NCBI GenBank assembly: GCA_016490735.1
Contig: JAEMWC010000096.1
Span: 405,001 to 469,000 of the forward strand
DNA: 64,000 bases
Reading direction: 5' to 3'
From: Pachyseris speciosa
Lineage: Eukaryota; Cnidaria; Anthozoa; Scleractinia; Pachyseridae
Program-made: the position numbers and the translations under genes
Part shown: piece by piece, positions 20,701-34,200 of the stretch
Numbering within the stretch: position 1 is the stretch's first letter
How the letters are laid out: each line of letters opens with the position of its first letter
The notes under the pieces: generated by a model
Databases searched by the model: none
What the model was told of the DNA's origin: nothing
What the model saw: only the letters and a program-made list of their open reading frames with translations

Positions 20701-23700
20701 ATCAAGTGCTTTGGTATATTTGCAGGGACATCTATCCTAACAAACTACCTTCTGATGATAACATATTTCCCTGCTGTTGTAGCTCTGCACGAGAAATGGG
20801 TGATGAAGTATGATGACAGTCAAAGTTTGCATGTTCCCCTTTCAGCACAGTTGTCAAAGGAAGAGGATGCAGCTGCAGCACCAAAAGCGCAAGACATGTC
20901 TAAAAGCAGAGAAGAAAGAGGCAGAGATATCACTCAAGAGCAGACAAGCTTCTGCATTCTACAGATTATTGATTTTCCTTGCTCCTTTGCAATTTCTGTT
21001 AAAGATGCTGTTCAAAGATTCTCCGCAAACGTCTTTGGGCGTTGGCTGCCATTCATAGTCATCAAGTTTCGTTTGATTTGGATAGCACTTCTTACTTGTC
21101 TGACTGCTGGATTTTTGTGTGTTAACTTTGTAAAACCTGGTCTTCAGTTACCAGAAAGTAAAGAGTTCCAATTTTTTTCTGATTCACATGCACTGGAAAA
21201 CTATGACCTTAACTACAAGAGCTTCTTTAGATTTGAGCAAAGTAGTAGTGGAACTATGACGATAGAGTTAATCTGGGGGATTAAGCCAGCTGACAATGGT
21301 AACTACTTTGATCCAGATAACAAAGGAATACTAGAATTTGATGAATCCTTTGGTGATCTCTTCACACCAGATGGACAGACGTTCCTTCGTTCACTGTGTA
21401 CATTTGCTGAACAACAGTCATTCTTTGCTGCATTTGCTGGGAATAATGGATGTCCAGTGGAAGCTTTAATCAAACTGTGTACTTCTGGCCCCAATGCATG
21501 CTGTGCCAGAGAGAATGCCAGCTTTCCTTTTCCTGCTGATGTTGCTGAGAAGTGCCTGCTGCAATGTGCAGAATCAGGAGAAGACACAGGCCTACTGTTC
21601 GATGCTGAAAGTGGAGTAGTGAAAGGTTTTAGAATGGTGATTTATACAAACCAATCATTTACAACAGCCTTTTCTGTTATGGATAAGTTCTATAAGAAGG
21701 TAAATTCGTGGGTTAAAACTGAAATGTCCAAAGCTCCAGCTGGACTGCAACATGGCTGGGCTGGCAGTGACGGACTTGACTTTTACGCCCTCCAGATTGG
21801 ACTCTCGCAGGGCACATATTCATCGCTGGGCATTTCTGTTGCTGTGTCATTTGTTGTTATGCTGTTAACATCACTCAACATCTTCATCAGTATCTATGCC
21901 ATCATCACCATTATTGGAATAATTGCTATTACCATTGGATCTCTGGTGCTAGCAGGCTGGCAGCTGAATATTTTAGAGTCTATTGTGATGTCAGTGGCTG
22001 TAGGGCTGTCGATTGACTTCACCATGCATTATGGTGTGGCTTACAGACTGGCTCCTGATAAAAGCAACAGAGAAAGCAGAGTACGGTACTCACTGGTACA
22101 CATTGGATCAGCAATCACCATGGCAGCACTCACAACATTTCTCACAGGTAGGGATTTCTATTAATGTTCTCCACTGTATCTTTTTCTGCCTATGGCACTA
22201 TATAAATGTGTTATCATCTTCATCATCATTATCATTATCATTGTGGGTATTATAAGCTGCCTTTTGCCTATGGCACTATATAAATGTATCATCATCATCA
22301 TCGTCGTAATTGTTATAAAAAGCTGCTTATTGCCTAATGGCACTATATAAATGTGTTATCATCATCATCATCATCATCATTATTGTTATTGTTATTATAA
22401 GCTGCTTATTGCCTATGCCACTATATAAATGTGTTATCATCATCATTATTATCGAACGTTATTATTATTGTTATTGTTATTGTTACTATAAGCTGCTGAG
22501 TGGATTGTCTCACATTGTAGAGTGATAAAGATGATGACGGGCAAACCTGTTCCCAGGGTTTCTTGTCTACCTGCCCCCCTGGATGGCAAGAGGAGAGACC
22601 TTGGGAATGAGGTTGTGTCATAGGGTCTTAGCTATGGTAAAGTATCTCATAGGAATATGTCAAATTTATGTGAACAGCCACTGCCACATTTTACTGTTTG
22701 TGTGACTGAATATATGAATTCTATTTAAGTATCAGATGAGTATGGAAGGAACAAGCATGGCAGTGCTAATTGTAGACATGGAATGACAATAAGTAATAAA
22801 TACAAATTGACATTTTTGCGATTGAGGAAGGAGAATGCATCCTAATCGTGTTGTTTTCTAGCGGGTTTTACGATTTCCCGCAAGTATCATCATGATGCCA
22901 TGCGATTTCAGGGTTTGGATGCCATGTTGAACCGGCTGGCCAACGGGCACACATCACCTCGATCTCACGTGACAGCTGTCTATTGTTAAGCCTCATTTGC
23001 ATAAGTAAGAATGTGCTGGAAAGAGTCCCTTGGGAATGTTTTATTATTTGCGACCTCGGCAAGCGCTGAAAAAATTATATCTTTGGTTCTCTTCGGCACA
23101 ATTAACTGATTCAATCAGTAAAATACTCTCTCTTTACAGACAAGATTTTGATTTGTTTCACACGAACTTGTCGACCAAGAACAGAAAGTCGGATGTTTGA
23201 ATGCTTCGGACACTTCGTCAATTTTCTTCCAAACGAATTATCCAAGCCGTTCAGCGAATTTCTCAAGTTTTTAGAATGGATACAACTTTTACTTAAACGG
23301 GCCGCCAAAATATTATGTGTATAATAATTATTCTGTTTTTAATACACTCTACACAAATACATAGAATGGAGCTCATTAATCAGATTCCAAAGGTTAATTA
23401 TCCACTTCATTTATTTCAGGATTGATGATGATGCCAGCAACAGTGCTGGTGTATTTTCAGCTTGGTCAGTTCTTGATGCTGGTCATGGTTTTCAGCTGGT
23501 TTTACTCCACCTTCGGTTTCTTGTCCATCTGTGCTGTGATTGGTCCAAAGGACAATTTTGGACAGCTGAGCATCAATCACCTGTTTCGCAAGTGTGGTTT
23601 GTGTCGAGTCAAACCAGAAGTGTCCAGTGAGCTTGCAGAAAAGCAAGAGGTTGTCGCTTTAGGTCAACACGCTGTGGGCAATCTTTCTTCAGAACAAAGA

Positions 23701-23727
23701 AATGACACTACTACCACAACACTGTAA
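17759..23727 (+). CDS. Dispatched-like RND transporter, copy 1, intact
   Basis: Dispatched proteins are 12-pass RND membrane proteins that export lipid-modified Hedgehog. Exons: 17759-17796 (proposed), 19207-19339, 19531-22147, 23420-23727; total 3096 nt, 1031 aa. Exons 2-4 are firm (GT-AG, matching phases). Exon 1 is the nearest upstream Met frame with a phase-matching donor and is tentative. Seen: TM1 at about residues 19-40; GFEPRGT at 58-64, a Dispatched hallmark; a large cysteine-rich first extracellular loop with NET and NHT glycosylation sites; sterol-sensing-like domain with GADD at 388-391; closing half with GLSID at 882-886. GADD and GxxxD carry the proton-relay aspartates of the family. 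HKRRS near 94-98 may be a proprotein-convertase site. Patched-domain proteins are the alternative, but GFEPRGT and the TM4 sequence favour Dispatched. Confidence 0.85.
17932..18190 (-). mobile_element. tRNA-derived SINE in intron 1
   Basis: Read on the minus strand it begins AGCAGAGTTGGCGCAGTGG (box A-like) and continues through TTTTTCTCCGGGTACTCCGG, a core found in SINEs of many animals. It ends with TGATT units and an ATAAAGTGATTATTATT tail. Lies between exons 1 and 2 of the copy 1 gene. Confidence 0.75.
22185..22500 (+). repeat. Tandem ~75-bp repeats with (ATC)n
   Basis: Four units of GCCTATGGCACTATATAAATG followed by ATCATC runs and AAGCTGCTTATT. The GGCACTATATAAATG phrase resembles LINE 3' ends. 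Starts about 40 nt after the donor of the last intron of the copy 1 gene. Confidence 0.8.
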
Positions 23728-24611
23728 AGGTTACAGCACAAGTATTGTAGATTTTTTGGTAAATACTTCCTAGAGGGGAAAAGTTGCCCTGTTGTGCTAA
23801 GGGTACTGTAAATATTGTTGTTCCCCAGTCTTGATCTGTCTGCACAGACAGTTAATATTAGGGAGTACAGCAACGGCAACGAGAACGTCACAAAACAATA
23901 GGTTTAATGAGCAAGGACAATGGCTCTGCACGTGCGTTAGGAAATTTGGCACATTTCATTACCGTACTCTTCAAACAACAACGTGAAATGACCAAATTCT
24001 AGTTTTGTGGAGGACGTGAACCGACACGACGGAGAAACTTTCGTTCTCTTTGTTTTCTTTAACGTCGATCATATCAAGTTAGTTCCTGGACGGTTTGCTC
24101 ATATTTTACAAGTTAAACGCGCTGGAATAACCATAAATTAGCTACAATCCTGTGATAAACATTTTTCAATGACGTTTGCGTTGGCGTTGCTGTAGTCTTT
24201 GCTTAAACTCCCTATTTAGTAAGTTGACTACTGTTTAAGGCTGCTGTTGATTTACAGCATATCAAACTGAAGTGGTGTGCTGAAAAAATTCCCGAGTTGT
24301 AGTCTGAGGATTATTTTACTATTTCGCTCTTTTGATTCCTGTTCAACGTTTTGTACATCCACTGACCAGTGCATAACCCTTTCAAACATATATTCTGAGC
24401 ATGGAAGGGAATAAACTGAAATATGAACCATACTACAAAAGACTAACCACAGTAGAGGAGGAACTTGCTTTTGATGATTTTGTCTTGGATGATTAGAACA
24501 AAATACACATAAAATTTGCCCTACAAAGACTCGTATATAAATGTAAAGCAAGTGTCATGCTTGTTTTTGGAACCTTCAGGAAAGTTTCCTAACAAAGGAA
24601 TCAAAACCATA
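23728..24611. other. Intergenic, no gene seen
   Basis: Includes the 3' flank of Dispatched-like copy 1. No conserved frame is recognised. Confidence 0.4.
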
Positions 24612-24613
24612 TA

Positions 24614-24813
24614 CAGTCGAACCTCCGGCTGCGACCACCTCTCCTCTGCGACCAGTTTTCCAATATACCAAAAGTTTCCAAGTCAAATCGCTATATTTGG
24701 AACCTCTTGTAAGCGACCACCTTTCGTAAGCGATCACGTCCACTTTGACCACCTCCCGTAAGCGACCACCAAGGCTTGACATTTTGCGTGGTCGCTTAAT
24801 GGAGGTTCGACTG
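24614..24813. mobile_element. Tc1/mariner-type MITE
   Basis: Ends CAGTCGAACCTCC and GGAGGTTCGACTG with TA at both borders (24612-24613, 24814-24815). The interior repeats GCGACCACCT-like phrases. TA target duplication is the Tc1/mariner signature. A fragment of the family lies at about 13215-13262. Confidence 0.85.
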
Positions 24814-24839
24814 TATCCGCGAGTGATTTATAATGCATT

Positions 24840-25055
24840 TTCCAAGTTCAGTGGCTCAGAGCCACTTCGATTTTTCTGTAGCTTTTTACTTTATACAAAG
24901 GAACCAAAACCACGAAACCGCGACTGGTTTATAGTTCAGAGCCACTTCGATTTTTATGTAGCGTTTTACTTACAAAGGAATCAAAACCATAAAACCGCGA
25001 CTGGTTTATAGTTCATTTTCCTAGTTAAGAGCCACTTCGATTTTATGTAGCTTTT
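24840..25055 (+). repeat. Three tandem ~85-bp units
   Basis: Each unit contains GAGCCACTTCGATTTT, TGTAGC(T/G)TTTTACTT and AACCGCGACTGGTTTATAG. The third is partial. Non-coding minisatellite. Confidence 0.8.
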
Positions 25056-26079
25056 TATTTCAACTTAAGGTAAAGTAACTTGTTATTTATGTGCGAGATA
25101 CTGGTGTTTCTTTTTTAAGTTCTTCAATTTATGTCACAAGGACTTAAAACAAAGTGGAATGTTGTTTATTTAGAGACCGGTACTCATTTTTTATGATATT
25201 AATTTTATGTTAATTAGGCATTTAAAACTCTTCTTAGTTGGTCACATTCTGTCTTTGTATTGGACAGATATGCAGAGGCAATGGGTGCGGCGCGTTTCGT
25301 TGAAGGATCACGCTACATAATAAAATTGACGGAGAAATAACTTGAAAAGTCAGTTTTTGTTTAATTGGTCAGTTCTTGATATTTAAGCAGTATATTCATC
25401 ATTTGCTTTCTTTACCCAAATCAATCCTGTTTGAATTTTTGTTTATCAGCGTGTAGAATTACGCGACAGTGCTAATTCTATTGATGTTGAGAAAGAAAAC
25501 TGCATTACCCATGAATTAGTGCCAGCTCGAATTGAAGGACGTCCTGTCAAGAGGCTCTTATGCTGCCGGTTTCATGACCGATGTTTGGTTAAGGCGCCTG
25601 AAGTTTGAATATGGCTTTAATGTAGCTGAGATTTTTCTTTTTCAGGACTGCACCTCATGTTTGAGGGAAATGAGATCAAAAAAGTTTGTCATACAGCAGA
25701 AACGAAAGAAAGCTAGGCACCAGAGAGCAACGACACTGCCAAAGCTGGAGAGAGTGATTCGCCAATTTAATCGATTTGATTTAAAAAAAACCAACTACAA
25801 CAACAACAAGAAATGCTGAAGAAAAATAGTTTCAGGGGGACAAAAATCCAACCGTTTTCAATATTGGGGTTTCTTAGGTCACCATTTTTAGCAGCCGTTT
25901 TTTAGTCACAGGTAGCCCAACATACCAGAAAGTAACTAGGTTATCTCCGCTTGTATTCTACGCAATCGCAATGGGTTTTCGTTATGGTGCGGTGAGAAGC
26001 ATTTAAGCCACTGGGGGAAAAAGGCGTTTGGAAGTCTTGGAAAGACACATATGCTTGAAACAGCCCCCCTTCCCAACTC
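25056..26079. other. Intergenic; one unidentified 95-codon frame
   Basis: A plus-strand frame at 25532-25819 encodes a basic peptide ending in KKTNYNNNKKC. It shows no recognisable domain and no flanking exon structure. Nothing else notable. Confidence 0.3.
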
Positions 26080-26180
26080 TAGCCTGATCCAGGCTCTCAG
26101 ATATTTCCCTCGTTCTTTTCTCGTTGTTTCGAGTTTCGCTCTTCGCTCGCTCCAAATATATGAGAGCCTGGAACAGGCTA
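26080..26180. repeat. Palindromic MITE TAGCCTGxTCCAGGCTCTCA
   Basis: Arms TAGCCTGATCCAGGCTCTCA and TGAGAGCCTGGAACAGGCTA flank about 60 nt. Non-coding. Confidence 0.8.
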
Positions 26181-27378
26181 TTCCAACACCAATTAAACGT
26201 TTTTCTATAGCGATCTATTTTGTGGCTGAATCCTCTGCTAACTATGGCTGAATCAACATTGTAAAGCGGAAGAGGATGTAATGCGTTCAAAATGTTGAAG
26301 GTTAGTGGCCGGGATTGCAGCTTCGGACCATTGACGTTTTTTCGAGCTTCAGAACACCTGCTTCCTCACGAACCTCCCCGTAAAATCGAAAAAAAAAAAA
26401 ATACCAAAATTGAGCCGCAGTTTAGAACCATCATTGACACAGTTCCCCAGTCAGATCATCTGCTCATACTCTTCTGGTTCCAGTTGTTCAAAGACAAGAA
26501 AGCTTTATTCAGTGGAGCATCAGCCCACAAAAACCTTTGAATTGGATGTATCAGCGCCTAACCGACTAAGTTTCACCCATGGTTTTTGGTTCCTCCGCCC
26601 TAAGCCGGGTATATAATTTCAAGCGAGTTGTCCTGAAAAGGGTCTGGACACGTCCTAGACAGGATATGGTTTCAAGACGGAAGTTGACTATTTAGCCACT
26701 CGCGCCTCAACAAAAAACTGGAGAGCCTGCTCGCAAGCTATCGACCATTTAGCAATCCAAACGGAATCCGAAATCGGAGACATTTATCTGTATTTATTCA
26801 GCAGGTCATCAGTCAACATTACACCATTTTCAGGACTGACAATGACAATGGGACAGTGTGCCTTTAAATGCGATCACAATTGCCACTAAAACACTTGTAC
26901 AAAACAAGACAGTGTGGATATACGATGTTGTCCTTTGTCCTAAACAAGGTCTTAAAATAGAGGTCGTTGCCCTACACAAGTTTATTTTTGTCCTAAACAG
27001 GGTCAGGGTTTCAAACCCCCAGCGGCACCCCTATACCCAAAGGTGGGTCAAGTACCCCCCAACCCCGGGTTTCACCCTTCAACTATTGGTACGTGGCCTA
27101 CAGATCATGTGAAGACCTACGTCACCTTGTTCTTGGGGAGGAGGGGGGGGGGGGGGGGTTGCCCTATCGGTTCCTGAAAGGGAAAATCGTGAGGTTATCC
27201 CTATGTAAAAACAATTTCCCCAACTAAAAATTACAAAAAATATAAGGAATGTATGTATGTATGCTGACTTTATTTTAACACAGTATATTCATCACTGTTA
27301 CGAAACAAAATCCATCCTAATTACATCATAACCTAACTACATCTAACATTTAAAATGATCAAAACCATAAAATCTGCT

Positions 27379-27815
27379 TTAAGGTGGGCCCACACGAGGA
27401 GACATGTTGCAGGAACATGTTGCTGCAACATGTAGCAGGGACAAAATCATGTTAAGTACACACTGAGGGACATGTTGCAGGGATGTGTAGCAGGGACATG
27501 TAGCAGGGACCAAATCACAGAGTTTGCACACTTGTGAAAAAGTTCCCGGGATATGTTTCAGGGACGTGTTGCAGGAACACATCCCCTCGTGTGCGTTGAC
27601 ACCTTTTTCACTCGTGCAACATGAATTTTGTGCAAAATGTGTCCCTGCAACATGTCGCACGGAGTTCAACTTGTTGAACTTCATGGGACATGTTGCGGGG
27701 ACAAATTTTGCACAAAATTTATGTTGCATGAGAGAAAAAGTGTCAACACATACGAGGGGATGCGTCCCTGCAACATCTACCAGGGATATGTTCCAGCTTC
27801 ATTCGTGTGTGTGAG
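27379..27815. mobile_element. MITE built from GCAGGGACATGTTGC phrases
   Basis: Begins near GGTGGGCCCACACGAGGAG. It contains many copies of GCAGGGACATGT and its reverse complement, so open frames on both strands look similar. The ends are less clear than in the 15413 element, but the construction is the same. Confidence 0.6.
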
Positions 27816-28273
27816 CGAGTCGTGATCCTTCTGGCGCCCGTTCAGGGCCATCCACATCCCCCACCTACTCATAGAGGTGTCATCATCCCCTTCTTCGCAT
27901 ATTTTATGCAAGACGTGATGATCTCGAGTGAGTCACAACACTGATTAACAGCACAGAACCCCCAAAAGGTGTGAAAATGAATTGGTTCCGCCAAATAGTT
28001 TGGTTAAATTCAGTCTTATATTGTTAAAGGGTTGAAAAAAGATGTATTAAAATCAAAACATTTCACGGAGAATATCGGAGCCGATCCTTGTCAAAAAGTG
28101 TCACACAGAAGACTCGTGATCGAAAGAAAACGGTTTATGACAGCTCAGCCCATGCCCTCCCCGCTGAATCTCATTGGACAACACTTTGTCTGAGCCCACC
28201 TTGCCCACCCTGGAAAGAAAACCCATTATTGCTTTGTTGTCCCTGTGATTTTCAGGATTTTTTATCCGTTGAA

Positions 28274-31200
28274 ATGAAGGAAAACGTGTTTCTTTTTATC
28301 CCCAACTTGATCGGTAAGTAATTTTGCATCTCTACCTCCATATGCGATTATTTTTGGTTTAGAATACCACGATACTCATATCTGACTCAAATTAAATGAC
28401 AGCTGTTGTTCGTGTTGTGTTGTGCTAGCGACATTTCAAAGCAACGTTTAGGCCTTGTGCTCTTTTTCGTGTGTAAATGTCTTGCTTTTAAAAAATATAT
28501 ATATATATATATATATTGTGGTTACAGGTTATGCCAGAATCGTGTTAGCCATCTTGTCATTCTACTTTATGCCGACTGAGTATATTGTCGCCTCCAGCTT
28601 GTATTTGCTGAGTGGCTTACTTGATGCATTCGATGGGCATGCTGCAAGATATTTTAATCAAAGTAAGTTCGTCTAGTGTAAGTTTTCAAATTGTTGATAA
28701 ATGGCCTTTTACCGAAGGACAGTGATTTGTTTGTGATTTTTTTGCAAACTGTTCGCAAGAAATGTTCATTTGCATGCTAATATGCATGCAAACAAACTTA
28801 TATTATTTATTTTCGTGACGGGAAGGGAGTGAGTTTTAAATTGCTTATCACATCCTCAACACACCTACAAAGACTTTCCAGCACCTCCTGATTTTAATAG
28901 GAGGTCCATGACCCCTCCATGTAGCTTCCATCATCATTATCATCATTGACATCAACAGCCCTTCCATGCCCAGTGGCGCATAGGGCCTCCTAAGAGGTTT
29001 CCGTGACACACAGAGGCTCTTTGGGACAGATGGTCAAGTGTAGTAGTGGGCAGGCTCCGCCCCGAGGTCCGACCCCTTACCCTTTTATATACCATTTTTG
29101 ACAGAAAGGTACCCCTTTCGTATACCTTCCATTGATGAATGGTACCCCTTTCATGTACCTAAAACAGTAAGTCTTCTTGTCATTTTTACGTAGTGTTCAA
29201 TTAATTAAAACAGTACAGTCATAAGGTAGGGAAATGCCAAATTTTTCTAAAATGAGAACGATGAACCATTACACCACATATAATATATCATTTTACAGGT
29301 ACTTTTTGGGATATGAAATAAATGGCACCAACAGGTGTGGACGAGGTCACTGAAAAGACTGAGAAGTGTCCAAAGTGGAAAATAAAAAACATTGAAATTT
29401 TTCGTTCTCCTCGTACATACAAGGTATACCAATAAACTATAGTTTAAAATTTGCAGCTCTCAGGGTATTGATTATTTTGATATATCATCTTGACCAAAAA
29501 AAGACAGACAAAAAGTTCCAAAAGTTTCAGGGGTGGTAAATTAAGTCTTATATCGGAGGGGGGCATAAATTTTATCCCCTCAATGTGTAGATCTTTCAAT
29601 GACCTTTTGGTTGTGAAAATTTGAGAAAGAATGGTTAAATATTGAGCATATAATGGCATCATTTCTCTACCCTTTCATATACTTCGACTCATGAAATCCC
29701 TACCCTTTCATATACCTGAAGTGTGGAAAAGGTACCCCTTTTGGGCGGAGCCTCCCCGTATAGGCCATTATAGGGAGTACCCCCCCCCCCCCCCCCCACT
29801 ACCTGGGGCAGAGATCAAATAGGGTGGAAAAAGAAGTTCATGGATGTTTCAGGGAACCTAGCTAAAACTTAAAATTCTTCACAAAATGTTGCCTTGTTGG
29901 CTGTTACATGATAATTTGTTTGTTTGTATGACCGTATATGAAATGGTCTGATAAGGTATTTGGTAGTTCTCTGACAGTAATGTATCCATTGATTTGAAAG
30001 GTACAATGTTTGGCGCAATGTTGGATATGCTTACTGATAGGTAAGATAAATATATTAGATACTGAAAACCTCTGGTTCACTTCAGCAAAGAGAGTAATAA
30101 TTATCGTTGAGCAAAGTTTTTTGTATGAAGGAATAACAGCAGAATCTTCAGATTTAGTATACATCACACAAGTTGTAGTTCGCATGCTCTGATTGGTTAA
30201 CTCGGAGGTGATTAGCAAGTACTATTCACCTCCGAGCAGCTGGAGCAGGAGATTTTACAATTTCCGACTGCTTGTCGGTATATTGTCACACATAAAGAAA
30301 CATTTTGGTCCGCGAATTATTCAGCTTGTGTGGTATATACTAAAACAATTATTCACCTCAGTGTCAGTGAAAGTGGAGGATATTTACCTCCACTTTGGTG
30401 AATAATTGTCAACTATCACATAACCCACTAACCATCACTACTTGGCTGCCATTAAGTGGCATGGTGATATATTTTCAATATAAGATAAGAAATTTTCAAA
30501 CTCTTGAGTTCAAGTTACAGTCAAGTCAGGTCAAGCATACCCCTCTAGATTACATTAATGAGTTGATTATTTGAACATTGAACCCGTTAGTCGTTTCGAA
30601 TAATGCAATCATTTTTGAAATATTCGAATCAAACTTTAATTGCTGATTGGACTGTGTACGTAGATGTGTTTGAAAAACGCGTTTGATCAACGAGACTTTA
30701 TTTCTGTCATCTCTTTTAATAGAGCACACCTTTTTGAGCCCTTTAAAATCCAACAATATTGTTCCTTCCGAGGAATCCTAAAAATAATACATTTGTACAA
30801 AGCAAAATTAAACACAGCTCATAGCGTAAAGCATTATCAACAACCAAAAATATTGACAAGAAAACTTGCTAGAACTTCGCCTGAAATCCTTTTATCACGA
30901 ATAAGACTTCTAGAAGCTCTATGTTATACAGAAAGCAAAAAACTTCTCGATAATAACATTTGCAATACTGTTTTTCACCTATCACTTCCACTCACCATTG
31001 GATGCCATGTTGGACGCTTCGATTTCCCATATAAGGAGCGCCTCTTTTGTTCGCTTAGTCCAATCAGCAATCCAAGTTTGATTCGAATATTTAAAAAATG
31101 ATTGTAATATTGAAACGACTAACGGGTTCAATGTTCAAATAATCAACTCATTAATGTAATATAGGGGGGTACGCTGACCTGACTCAACTGTAATTGACTG

Positions 31201-34200
31201 CAACTTTTAACTGAAATATGGTCCAGCCAATGAAACTCATTTTTTTGCAACTGGCATTAACCATGGGTGTATGTTGGTGAGGACAGTGGTTATTTTTGTT
31301 CCAGAAGAGGTTTCTGCCAATAACTGGATTTAACATTTATCATTAATTTTACCCTTTTCTTTTTCCTGTAGATGTGTTACCACAGCTTTGCTTGTGATGT
31401 TGTCTCTCTTCTACCCTAAGTTCCTTTTTGTTTTTCAAATGCTGATTGGCTTGGATATCGCAAGTCATTGGATCCATGTGCAAAGGTATGCTATTATTTG
31501 CGAAAATGTCCTCAATGTAGAGGACAAATGGTGTGATTGATTTTGAAGATTGTTTAACAAATAACATCCAAATAACAGTGCAGCAATAATAATGTAATGA
31601 CTGTTAGTCTCAGTGCTGTTGATCCTGACCTTAAAGACCTTTTTCATAATGCAGCCTGACAAATTATTCTTTTATTCTTGTGTTGATTAGCCTTGCTAGC
31701 CTCATTAGCCAGGGATGTAGCAAAATTTTGTGCCTGTAGACGGAAAAATCCACTTATTAGGCGGGTGCTTTGTCTGAAGGCCCAATCAAACATGACAGAG
31801 GCACATCCCTCCTAGAGGGGTCCGGGGACATAGATGGCCATTTTTGATGTTCTCATTAAACAAAAATCCATGGTTTTTATTTTAATATTTTTTAGATGTG
31901 AAAACAAATTCTTGTTGCCTTTTTCCTTCATTCACGCACTTGAATATAAATGTTAGTACATTAAACAGTATTCACCATCATTATCGAATCTTTAGGACAT
32001 CTTAAAAGCAATACATGTACACTAAATCAAGAAAGCATGTAATAAAAATATGTTATCTATCTGGGATTCTCTGCCATGTTTACAAAAAATATACAAAGAG
32101 AATGTGTCGACTTTGACAAGAATGCGTCTCATCTGATCTTTTTACTTCAAATGTTGTTTTATACGGCATGAACAACACAAAGTACACATTTGAAAAGCAT
32201 TTCAAGGGTAATTAAATGGGAAGGAATTTTGTAGAAAAGTGTTCCACAACAGATGAAGGTGTTCTTGAACACATGCACTCTAATGTCAGTGAGTGTCTCG
32301 TGCCGAATCTATTGTAGAAACTAATCATGCTTTCTCCTGCTCCAGAGTTCTCTCTTGGTCCACCAGAGCTTGGTGAACTAGGTTCAACAGATTTTTAAAA
32401 AATTCTTTATACCAACCATCTCAGAATCACCTTTCCTTCTTTTTCCTGCCAACATTTCAGCTTATATACATTATACATATTGCCGCATGCCACAGTTAAA
32501 ACATACACAACTTGGCTGATGTTATTTTATTTTTTCATGTAATTAAAGTGAAGTTAATCATCTGCCATTTCTGAAAAAGGTCTATACCATGTATACCAGT
32601 ATTTGCCAGGTAAATATGAGCAACAGTCCCAAGCATTACAGCCTGGGGCCATGGTTGTAGGTCTTCGAAAAAAAATTTAAAATGATAATTTTCTTATAGT
32701 GAATAATAATATCAATTTATACTATAGCTCGCACATCTTTTCATTGGAATCAAGCATGCCTTAGATGAGTGATGAGTATAAAGCATGCGGGTGACACCAT
32801 TTGTCTGTGCGTGCAGTTTCAAAATCATTACAAATCTGGCATTTTTCACAATTCAAAAAACAAAATTCTTGATTAAAATAGTACAGTCATACAATAGAAC
32901 TGACAACACGAATTCTAAGTGCTGCTTGTTTTAACTGAACAGTTTTAACCACCTGTTAAAAAGAATTTTTACAACAAGGCACAGTGTTGACGCAACATGA
33001 CTATGATCACTGACGCCATTCCACGCGTGCTAGCTGAATATAAAATTTGCTCAGTTTTCGCAAATTAAAACAAGTTTATCTACAAAATGTGGGAAAAACT
33101 ATATTATAAAACAAATAAAAAAGCCTTAACTGTGCTTTGTTCTGCACTCAAGAAGTAGCTAGAAGCACTTGCCTGAAGCTCGTGCTTCTTCCTACTTCTT
33201 TCGTGCTCTTGTCACTTCCTTGCGTGCCTTATAACAGAACAAAGCATGGTTAAGGCTTCATTTGTTAAATATGTTGCTTGGCTAAATAAAAGAACTATGG
33301 TGATGATGATGATGATGATGATGGATATGCTAAATATGTTTATGGTAGTAATGATTGTGATAATGATATTTCGAGGTTCGTAGAAGAGATCAGGTTGTTT
33401 GAACTGGTTTTTATTGTTCTGTTCATCTTTCTTTCTTTAGCTCAATGCTAAAAGGTGGAGCAAGTCACAAGAAAATTGATTTGTCAGGAAACTTCTTTCT
33501 CAGAATATACTACCATTCCAGGGTAACACCTTTTGTGATAACAGTTTGTATAAATACTTTGCAAGTTTAACACTTTTTGCTTGCTTGATTTCAAAAGGGA
33601 AATGTTTTCTGGTATTGTAGAAAGTTAGGGATAACCACATGTTTTAGTCAGTCGCCAGTCAGTGCCTTGTCCCAGTCCCTGTTCTGAAAGTAGTAAGAGT
33701 TCTTTTGACAAAGTTTTCTTTCTTTTTTGCCTTATTTGCACAGGTGGTGCTTTTTATCATGTGCGCAGGGAATGAGTTGTTTTTCTGCATGTTGTACTTG
33801 CTTCATTTTACTTCTGGACCTCTTGGTAAGTTGCTTTCAGAAACTCCTTGGATGTCACATTTTGCAGACTACCAAAATCGTAAAAGCATTTGATAATATT
33901 GTTTACCTTAGCATCGAACCCAGACTTTTCCAAAGTGGTCTATTGTCTGCATTTCTGGTATATGACCCATTACTAGAATGCAGTGGTGGTTTCAAACACA
34001 AAAAAAGTCAGCCTGAATTTAGGTCACAATAAAGCACTATGGGTTGGTTGTACCAGTTGCTCCTCCATGTAATATCAATGGCAACTTTTTAAATTCACTC
34101 TTTCTTGCTCTCCACCGCCTACTGATTTGACCATTGTCTTGCAGTATCTATTGGTGGCATGTCATTTGGCCTCTGGATGGCTCTGGCATGGCTCACCCTA

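Noticed and set aside
19570..22164. Start codon of copy 1 at the beginning of the long open frame
   Set aside because: The GFEPRGT segment lies upstream in the same exon and TM1 in an earlier exon, so the open-frame start is not the protein start.
27379..27814. Cys-rich secreted peptides on both strands
   Set aside because: Both frames come from the same repeated CATGTTGCAGGGAC word; similarity on both strands is the mark of the repeat.
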